Source: an uncultured Lachnospiraceae bacterium
Lineage (GTDB): Bacteria; Bacillota_A; Clostridia; Lachnospirales; Lachnospiraceae
Assembly (NCBI GenBank): GCA_905200565.1
Contig: CAJKKX010000192.1
Coordinates: forward strand, 1 to 5,386
Direction: 5' to 3'
DNA length: 5,386 nt
A model generated the notes under the pieces. It searched no databases. It saw only the letters and a list, made by a program, of their open reading frames with translations, and was not told the origin of the DNA. The stretch's first letter is position 1. Each line of letters opens with the position of its first letter. The position numbers and the translations under genes are program-made. Positions 1 to 4,483 of this stretch are shown here, piece after piece.

Positions 1-834
1 ACGGCGGGGATGCCGGTGCTGTATCCTTTCGGGTTCGGGCTGTCCTATACAGAATTTAAATACAGAGATCTGACGATAGACCGGGATGGTGCAGAATTTA
101 CCCTGCAGAATGCTGGAAAACAGGATGGCGCAGAAGTAGTGCAGCTATATGTTGCCATGAAGGAGGGCAGAGTATTCCGTCCTGCGAAAGAACTGAAAGG
201 ATTTCAGAAGATATATCTAAAAGCAGGAGAAAGCAGAAGGGTACGTATTCCCTTTGATGATAAAACCTTCCGCTATTGGAATGTCCGCACAAACTGCTGG
301 GAAGTTGAGGGCGGCATATATACGATTATGATCGGCGCGAACTGTCAGGATATCCGGCTCAGCGCAGAAACAAAGGTGGCGGGAACAACGGAAACCTATC
401 CTTACTATACGAACCGGATGCCTTCTTATTATTCCGGTTATATCAGCCAGGTAGAAGATAAGGAGTTTGAAGAACTCTTAGGATATCCGATCCCGAGCGG
501 GAAGTGGAGCGGAGATCTGACCGTGAATGATGCTATCTGCCAGATGTATTATGCGAAGAGTCCGATTGCGCGGTTTGCCTATCATAAGCTGACAAACATG
601 AAAAAGAAAAGTGAGGATGCGGGAAAACCGGATCTGAATATTCTCTTCATTTATAACATGCCGTTCCGCGCCATTGCGAAGATGACCGGCGGCATGGTAA
701 GCATGGAGATGGCAGAGGGAATTGTGACTATGGTAAACGGACATTTCTTCCGGGGTTTGGGGCGTACGATTTCAGGCTTCTTCCGGAATAAGAGGCAGAA
801 CCGGAAGTATTTAAAGCAGATCACCGGGAAGTAA
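1..834 (+). CDS. Glycoside hydrolase family 3 (beta-glucosidase type), C-terminal part; 5' end outside window
   Basis: The reading frame is open from the first base, so the true start lies upstream; 277 codons are visible. Visible residues 8-17 (YPFGFGLSYT) are the hallmark that closes the GH3 C-terminal sugar-binding domain. Residues about 45-125 form the fibronectin-III-like domain that follows it in beta-glucosidases (VVQLYV, then ELKGFQKI, then the GGIYTIMIGA strand). GH3 enzymes remove terminal beta-linked sugars by a retaining mechanism; the nucleophile Asp lies in the missing part, so the exact substrate cannot be read. After the FnIII domain there is an unusual tail of about 150 residues containing GKPDLNILFIYNMPFR and a glycine/methionine-rich hydrophobic stretch (KMTGGMVSMEMAEGI), ending in a basic segment. 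I recall such tails in GH3 proteins of Lachnospiraceae. Whether the enzyme is secreted cannot be seen. The next gene begins 25 bases downstream, which suggests co-transcription. Confidence 0.93.
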   Translation, partial: TAGMPVLYPFGFGLSYTEFKYRDLTIDRDGAEFTLQNAGKQDGAEVVQLYVAMKEGRVFRPAKELKGFQKIYLKAGESRRVRIPFDDKTFRYWNVRTNCWEVEGGIYTIMIGANCQDIRLSAETKVAGTTETYPYYTNRMPSYYSGYISQVEDKEFEELLGYPIPSGKWSGDLTVNDAICQMYYAKSPIARFAYHKLTNMKKKSEDAGKPDLNILFIYNMPFRAIAKMTGGMVSMEMAEGIVTMVNGHFFRGLGRTISGFFRNKRQNRKYLKQITGK

Positions 835-843
835 AGCTATTTT

Positions 844-850
844 AGGAGGG
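844..850 (+). promoter_or_regulatory. Ribosome binding site of the GtrA-like gene
   Basis: AGGAGGG lies nine bases before the ATG at 860. It fixes that ATG as the start and shows that the gene is translated independently of the GH3 gene just upstream. Confidence 0.85.
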
Positions 851-859
851 AAAATTTGT

Positions 860-1480
860 ATGGCAGATGTAAATACAGAAACAGGAAATACAGGCTGGGC
901 GAAAGTATGGGGCGGCTTTGAAAAGAATCATCCGAAGCTGGCGAAATGGCTCTATCAGATTTTTTACTTTTTTGTGTTCAGCATGGGTGTAACGATTATA
1001 CAGTATCTTTTCTTTACGTTCCTTCCGGGAATTCTTGGAGAAGGGCTGGCAGGAACGGAATTCATGTGGCCGCAGGTACATATGAGTTTATTTGGCGTAG
1101 AGTTTACCTGGAGCCTTCTGGGTTATAATGTCCTCTATGATGCGGCGGGAGAGGTTGTCATTGGCGGAGGCCTGGGATACTTTATCAGCTATGAAGTTGG
1201 TTCTTTTGTAGCGCAGTGCATTAATTTTCCATTGCAGAGGAACATCACGTTCAAGAGTCATGGAAATCCTGTTTATCAGGCGATGTGGTACCTGATCGCA
1301 TGGATCGTGATCTCCCTGATCTGCAATGGCTTCAATAATCTGTGGATGCCGATTGCAGCGGCATATGTGGCGCCGGCAATTTATAATATCCTTGTGACAT
1401 TCATCACGGGCGGCGTATCCATGATCATCTTCTTCTTCGTATTTAAGATTATTTTCCCGGAAGGGGAAGCAAAGAAATAA
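860..1480 (+). CDS. GtrA-like multi-span membrane protein
   Basis: This is a 206-residue integral membrane protein. A soluble N-terminus (1-30) is followed by hydrophobic segments at about 31-58, 99-121, 140-158 and 165-198; the last is long enough to be two helices. Residues 122-133 (NFPLQRNITFKS) resemble the N-x3-R-x-x-TF motif after the second helix of GtrA-family proteins. GtrA proteins are small membrane proteins linked to moving lipid-linked sugars or to cell-surface polysaccharide modification. This one is longer than the usual 120-150 residues because of an extended loop between the first two segments (about 59-98). It sits 25 bases after the GH3 gene and 53 bases before the esterase start, with no terminator between, so one operon is likely. 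The family call rests on topology and one motif; the precise substrate is unknown. Confidence 0.7.
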   Translation: MADVNTETGNTGWAKVWGGFEKNHPKLAKWLYQIFYFFVFSMGVTIIQYLFFTFLPGILGEGLAGTEFMWPQVHMSLFGVEFTWSLLGYNVLYDAAGEVVIGGGLGYFISYEVGSFVAQCINFPLQRNITFKSHGNPVYQAMWYLIAWIVISLICNGFNNLWMPIAAAYVAPAIYNILVTFITGGVSMIIFFFVFKIIFPEGEAKK

Positions 1481-1521
1481 GAGAAGGAAAGAATTAAGCA
1501 TAAAAACAATCCGCATTGATG

Positions 1522-1527
1522 AGGAGG
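1522..1527 (+). promoter_or_regulatory. Ribosome binding site that decides the esterase start
   Basis: AGGAGG is six bases before the ATG at 1534. Earlier in-frame starts (TTG 1516, ATG 1519) would lie upstream of or overlap this site and have no such site of their own, so 1534 is the better start. Confidence 0.85.
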
Positions 1528-1533
1528 CAGAAA

Positions 1534-3114
1534 ATGAAAAGAGAACCGAAGAAGAAACGGAGAAAAAAATATATATTGGTGATCCTGTTGATTCTGGCAG
1601 TTATTCTGGTGGCTGCATTTTTGATGATCCGTAACTTTTTTCATCGCCCGCAGATCGCACCTGCAACACCCTCTGACAGTGCGGTGGTGGAAACGGCAAA
1701 GGGAAGGATAAGGGGGAGCGAGGAGAACGGAATATATCAGTATCTGGGTGTACCCTATGCGCAGGCGGAGGAGCGGTTTGTACCGGCAGTGGAAGTACAG
1801 GAATGGGAAGGCATTCTGGATGCATCGGAGGTAGGACCGATGTCGCCTCAGAGCTCCATGCTCGGCATGTCTGGCGGCGGGCAGGAAGGAACGGATAATA
1901 ACTGCCAGAACCTGAATATCTGGACGCCGGGAACAAACGATGGAGAAAAACGTGCGGTGATGGTATGGCTCCACGGCGGAGGTTTTTCTACCGGATCTGC
2001 CAACGATGCGGATTATAACGGAGCAGATTTAAGCAGGAGCGGCGATGTGGTGGTCGTTTCCATCAATCATCGCCTGGGAGTATCTGGTTTTCTGGATCTC
2101 TCTGCATATGGAGAGAAATACGAATATTCTGCAAATGTCGGTCTGACGGATATTGTCAGTGCGCTGCAGTGGATACAGGAGAATATCGAATCTTTTGGAG
2201 GAGATCCCGACAACGTGACATTGTTCGGGCAGTCCGGCGGCGGAGCGAAGGTTCTCGCCCTGATGACCACTCCTTATGCAAAGGGATTGTTTCGGAGGGG
2301 AATCGTCCAGAGCGGCGCAACGGAGACTATGGGAGTAACCTTTACCAGTCAGGAGGCAAGCACAAGCCTGACGGAACGGATCCTGGAACGGTTGGGGATC
2401 ACGGCGGATCATATCGAGGATATCCAGAATGTGTCCCTGGAAGATCTGGAAAAGGCGTCTGAGGAGGCACTGCAGGAAACGGCAGAAGAGTATCGGATTC
2501 CGGCTCCACTATCGGACGGGTATGCGATGGAATGGGGCCCGGTCGTTGATGGGGATTATATGCCGACCGATCCTGTGACGGAAGATTCTTTTGCGGAGAA
2601 CGGGAAGGGAATCGATCTGCTGATCGGCAGTAATCTCAACGAATGGACGATGCTGATGGGAGGAGATCAGGGGGAACTGACGGAAGAGGAAACGGCAGCT
2701 TTTGCAGCGGCATACCCGAATGAGGATGTGGGAAAAGCGAATAAAGTGGACACCCTGATCCGGCTTCCCATGCTGAAGATCATGTCTCACAAAGCGGATC
2801 AGAATGATGGGAATGTGTATGCGTATGTATTTACCTGGGACGAATCCCGGATGGGTGCTTACCATGGGGCGGAAATTCCGTTTGTGTTCGCCCATGAGCA
2901 GAATGGAGAAACAGCACAGAAACTGATGGAGCAGGTAAGTCAGGCATGGATCAGTTTCGCAAAAAGCGGCGTGCCTTCTGCGGAGGGACTGCCTGTATGG
3001 GAAGCCTACGATAAGGGTGCGACGATGATCCTGGATGCAGAGTCCAGTCTTGCGTATGGACATGACCGGGAGCTGATGAAGCTGCTGGAACCGGATATGT
3101 CAGCACAGTTTTAG
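1534..3114 (+). CDS. Membrane-anchored type-B carboxylesterase (COesterase family)
   Basis: A 526-residue serine hydrolase of the carboxylesterase/para-nitrobenzyl esterase family, which cleaves carboxylic esters. A very basic N-terminus (KREPKKKRRKK) precedes one hydrophobic helix at residues 13-32 with no lipobox or clear cleavage site, so it is probably a signal anchor with the enzyme outside the membrane. Family landmarks appear in order: YLGVPYAQAEERF near the start of the fold, the QNLNIWTPG strand, the oxyanion-hole HGGGF at 147-151, INHRLGVSGFL, and the nucleophile elbow G-Q-S-G-G with Ser234. The likely acid is Glu370 (SNLNEW) and the likely base His444 (YHGAEIPFVF), completing the triad. 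The elbow has Gln-Ser-Gly where most relatives have Glu-Ser-Ala. Length is normal for the family and the C-terminus looks complete or nearly so. It is the last gene of the apparent GH3/GtrA-like operon, which suggests deacylation of glycosides or other glycans; the substrate is an inference. Confidence 0.93.
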   Translation: MKREPKKKRRKKYILVILLILAVILVAAFLMIRNFFHRPQIAPATPSDSAVVETAKGRIRGSEENGIYQYLGVPYAQAEERFVPAVEVQEWEGILDASEVGPMSPQSSMLGMSGGGQEGTDNNCQNLNIWTPGTNDGEKRAVMVWLHGGGFSTGSANDADYNGADLSRSGDVVVVSINHRLGVSGFLDLSAYGEKYEYSANVGLTDIVSALQWIQENIESFGGDPDNVTLFGQSGGGAKVLALMTTPYAKGLFRRGIVQSGATETMGVTFTSQEASTSLTERILERLGITADHIEDIQNVSLEDLEKASEEALQETAEEYRIPAPLSDGYAMEWGPVVDGDYMPTDPVTEDSFAENGKGIDLLIGSNLNEWTMLMGGDQGELTEEETAAFAAAYPNEDVGKANKVDTLIRLPMLKIMSHKADQNDGNVYAYVFTWDESRMGAYHGAEIPFVFAHEQNGETAQKLMEQVSQAWISFAKSGVPSAEGLPVWEAYDKGATMILDAESSLAYGHDRELMKLLEPDMSAQF

Positions 3115-3121
3115 AAAAGAT

Positions 3122-3148
3122 ATTTGCACAAATAACTGCGATTTTCAT
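3122..3148 (-). pseudogene. 5' remnant of a lost gene, probably NAD(P)-binding oxidoreductase (nine codons)
   Basis: On the minus strand an ATG at 3148 has an ideal ribosome site seven bases upstream and a good promoter further up. It starts MKIAVICAN, which matches how I recall NAD(P)H-binding Rossmann proteins of the 'MKIAVI-A-GKAG' kind beginning (beta-strand before the glycine-rich loop). The expected glycine-rich loop never comes. From about 3121 the frame runs into the antisense of the esterase 3' end and continues to 2951 as non-family sequence. The break falls within about eight bases of the esterase stop codon (3112-3114), as expected for a deletion or insertion junction. The initiation signals are seen directly; the identity of the lost gene is inferred from nine residues. 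Confidence 0.5.
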
Positions 3149-3155
3149 TTTGAAT

Positions 3156-3162
3156 CCCTCCT
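3156..3162 (-). promoter_or_regulatory. Ribosome binding site of the minus-strand gene remnant
   Basis: Read on the minus strand this is AGGAGGG, seven bases before the ATG at 3148. It is as good as any site in the window although no full-length gene now follows it. Confidence 0.65.
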
Positions 3163-3233
3163 GATATGTTGGATAATTGTTTATTTATTTTAGCTGCCCC
3201 TCGGAGCGGCCGTTCTCCGTGAGCTTTGTCTAT

Positions 3234-3262
3234 AGTATACGCAGGCAAATTTCAACTGTAAA
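3234..3262 (-). promoter_or_regulatory. Minus-strand housekeeping-sigma promoter
   Basis: On the minus strand there is TTTACA (3262-3257), a spacer of exactly 17 bases, then TATACT (3239-3234). Each hexamer matches five of six consensus positions of the main vegetative sigma factor. It points into the MKIAVICAN remnant, with a leader of roughly 80 bases, and then antisense into the esterase. Confidence 0.6.
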
Positions 3263-3266
3263 GTAA

Positions 3267-3280
3267 GCACAATATTGTGC
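3267..3280. promoter_or_regulatory. Perfect 14-base palindrome, candidate operator
   Basis: GCACAATATTGTGC reads the same on both strands and lies four bases upstream of the minus-strand -35 box. A two-fold symmetric site here fits a dimeric activator or repressor controlling the promoter at 3234-3262. No T-tract follows, so it is not a terminator. The binding protein is not identifiable from this window. Confidence 0.45.
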
Positions 3281-3453
3281 CGTAGTTACCCAGAGAGAAC
3301 TATGTTACTGTGGGGCTGTTTTTAAAAATGGAATATAGTAACCGGTGGAGATCCTCCAAAATCTGTTAAGGTTCGGAACGTATACTGAAATAAGCCTGCC
3401 GCAATCCCACCGATTTTAGGCAGTGTGTTAAGGTAGCCAAAAGCAGAGGTTTG
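3281..3453. other. Non-coding stretch with hairpins and a repeated 9-mer, function unknown
   Basis: No convincing gene lies here on either strand. There is a tight hairpin at 3346-3358 (TGGAG, three-base loop, CTCCA). CCAAAATC (3356-3363) can pair with GATTTTAGG (3412-3420) leaving one bulged A, while CTGCC (3396-3400) could instead pair with GGCAG (3419-3423). TGTTAAGGT occurs twice in direct orientation (3364-3372 and 3426-3434). This could be a structured leader or small RNA, but it matches no RNA or riboswitch family I can recognise. Confidence 0.3.
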
Positions 3454-3462
3454 TGCTATACT
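3454..3462 (+). promoter_or_regulatory. Extended -10 promoter for the two-gene operon
   Basis: TGCTATACT is an extended -10 element (TG-N-TATACT). No good -35 hexamer is found 16-18 bases upstream, which is typical of promoters that rely on the extended -10. Transcription would begin near 3469, giving a leader of about 100 bases before the ATG at 3568. Confidence 0.4.
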
Positions 3463-3567
3463 TGCGTTATGGGAACATGGAAATTTTAGGAATGGAAATA
3501 TCAGCATGGATTTTGATGACGGGAAAATATGCAAGAGCTGCTTTAGGAGGTGTGGGTGTAGAAAGAG

Positions 3568-3840
3568 ATGGCATCGGAGAGAACGAAAGAATTATATAAG
3601 GTTTTATTGAGCAAAGGCTATCCGAAGGAATTTTGTGCGGAGATTGCGTACAAATATATGAATACGGATTATGCCGCTACCCGGATGTTGGGCTATCTGT
3701 ACCGGGTGTCAGACCCGAAGCTGGAGGATCTGGCGGATGAAATGGTGGCGATATTAAGCGACAGAGACCGGATCATCCAGAAGAAAGAGGCGGAGCACGC
3801 ACAGGCAGCGATCAGCGAAATGTACAGGAATGGACTATAG
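3568..3840 (+). CDS. Small helical protein of unknown function, 90 residues
   Basis: I do not recognise a named family. The protein is soluble and predicted mostly alpha-helical, with no signal peptide or membrane segment. Residues 6-45 (KELYKVLLSKGYPKEFC, then AATRMLGYLYR) look like a compact helical bundle, and the C-terminal half (about 50-88) is a charged amphipathic helix that could form a coiled coil. The style recalls short conserved hypothetical proteins of Lachnospiraceae that begin with 'GYP-EFC--IA', but I cannot attach a function. ATG 3568 is preceded immediately by an in-frame TAG (3559-3561), so no longer version exists. The nearest strong ribosome site (AGGAGG, 3545-3550) is 17 bases away, farther than normal. 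The next gene starts 30 bases downstream with its own ribosome site, so the two probably share one transcript and may work together. Confidence 0.75.
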   Translation: MASERTKELYKVLLSKGYPKEFCAEIAYKYMNTDYAATRMLGYLYRVSDPKLEDLADEMVAILSDRDRIIQKKEAEHAQAAISEMYRNGL

Positions 3841-3856
3841 AGAAATACAGAAAGAG

Positions 3857-3862
3857 AGGAGG
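3857..3862 (+). promoter_or_regulatory. Ribosome binding site of the YunG-like gene
   Basis: AGGAGG is eight bases before the ATG at 3871, confirming that start. Confidence 0.8.
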
Positions 3863-3870
3863 TCTGCGAT

Positions 3871-4305
3871 ATGAAATATAATTTCTGGGGCTGGGAGCAG
3901 GCGGATGCTCCGGCGATCACAGAGCAATATAAAGGAATACATACGCCGATTGATTTGTATGACGCGCTTTCAAAAATCTGGTGTGAGGATACCTGTGCGC
4001 CGCGGATGCGGAAGAACTGGACGCCGGAAAACAAAACGCTGGGGCAGTGCTCTATCACGGCATTTCTGGCGCAGGATATTTTCGGAGGAAAGGTGTATGG
4101 CGTCCCGCGTCCGGATGGCAATTATCACTGCTACAATGTGATCGGGGACTGCCGGTTTGATCTCACGAGCGAACAATTCGGGGATGAGGTGTTGTCGTAT
4201 GAGGATAATCCGGAACAATTTCGCGAGATTCATTTTGCAAAAGAAGAGAAGCGGCTGAGATATGAATATCTGAAGAGAAAACTGGGTGAGATAAATTGTG
4301 GGTAA
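3871..4305 (+). CDS. YunG-like protein, possible cysteine-peptidase-like fold
   Basis: This 144-residue soluble protein has no signal peptide. Its core at 57-103 (LGQCSITAFLAQDIFGG, then DGNYHCYN, then RFDLTSEQF) matches my memory of the YunG family of Bacillus and other Firmicutes, whose function is not established. Three positions stand out in a spacing seen in papain/transglutaminase-like folds: Cys60 at the start of a helix after Gly-Gln, His86 on a strand, and Asp97 on the next strand. If they form a triad the protein would be a thiol hydrolase or transferase; this is inference. The C-terminal 30 residues are a charged helix. It lies 30 bases after the 90-residue gene and 63 bases before a strong terminator stem, so the two genes form a closed operon. 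The family call is moderate; activity and substrate are unknown. Confidence 0.75.
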   Translation: MKYNFWGWEQADAPAITEQYKGIHTPIDLYDALSKIWCEDTCAPRMRKNWTPENKTLGQCSITAFLAQDIFGGKVYGVPRPDGNYHCYNVIGDCRFDLTSEQFGDEVLSYEDNPEQFREIHFAKEEKRLRYEYLKRKLGEINCG

Positions 4306-4378
4306 CGTGACGGCGATCACGCTGGAGGGCAAAAAGGCAAAGAAAAAAAGCAGGTCATCATCAGAGGGAAGGTACTAG
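4298..4378 (+). CDS. Possible 26-residue basic peptide overlapping the YunG-like stop
   Basis: A GTG at 4298 overlaps the end of the YunG-like gene by eight bases and opens a 26-codon frame that stops at TAG 4376-4378, inside the left arm of the terminator. A GGGTGAG at 4284-4290 lies seven bases upstream, so translation is possible by re-initiation. The product would be strongly basic in its second half (KKAKKKSR) and has no family I know. It may equally be chance or the remains of a longer gene. Confidence 0.2.
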   Translation: MGNVTAITLEGKKAKKKSRSSSEGRY

Positions 4379-4416
4379 AATTTGTACACCGATTCTAGTA
4401 CCTTTCCACTTTTTTT
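4366..4416 (+). terminator. Strong intrinsic terminator of the two-gene operon
   Basis: AAGGTACTAGAA (4369-4380) and TTCTAGTACCTT (4393-4404) form a perfect 12-base stem. G4366-G4368 pair outward with T4405-C4407 (one G-T pair), giving a 15-base stem around a 12-base loop. The run of seven T at 4410-4416 follows directly. It ends transcription after the YunG-like gene and separates that operon from the GH85 gene. Confidence 0.93.
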
Positions 4417-4433
4417 CTCCGGCGATTTTTATT

Positions 4434-4439
4434 TATACT
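4434..4439 (+). promoter_or_regulatory. Candidate -10 box for the GH85 gene
   Basis: TATACT lies 44 bases before the GH85 ATG and downstream of the terminator, where a promoter for that gene is required. There is no clear -35; the position 17 bases upstream falls in the terminator T-tract. The call rests mainly on location. Confidence 0.3.
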
Positions 4440-4483
4440 AGAGGTACATAGAATACATAAAAATCCAGAGAAAGGGAGAAGAG

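Noticed and set aside
1516..1533. Longer esterase start at TTG 1516 or ATG 1519
   Set aside because: The strong AGGAGG (1522-1527) lies inside that extension and is correctly spaced for ATG 1534; the added residues (MRRQK type) are the ribosome site itself being translated.
2509..3063. Minus-strand 184-residue frame opposite the esterase
   Set aside because: It is antisense to a gene with intact family motifs and shows no recognisable domain or start signal of its own.
3202..3219. Hairpin CGGAG / CTCCG with an 8-base loop
   Set aside because: The five-base stem has no T-tract in either direction; it may just be part of the leader of the minus-strand remnant.
3289..3323. Possible terminator: CCCAGAG pairing with CTGTGGG before TTTTT
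   Set aside because: The stem has only four outer pairs, a G-G mismatch and two inner pairs around a 12-base loop, which is too weak. No clear terminator for the esterase operon was found.
3322..3534. Minus-strand 70-residue frame in the spacer
   Set aside because: It starts with TTG, has no purine-rich ribosome site upstream, and runs through the hairpin region. The residues around PKIGGIAAGLF look oddly orderly, but this is not enough to call a gene.
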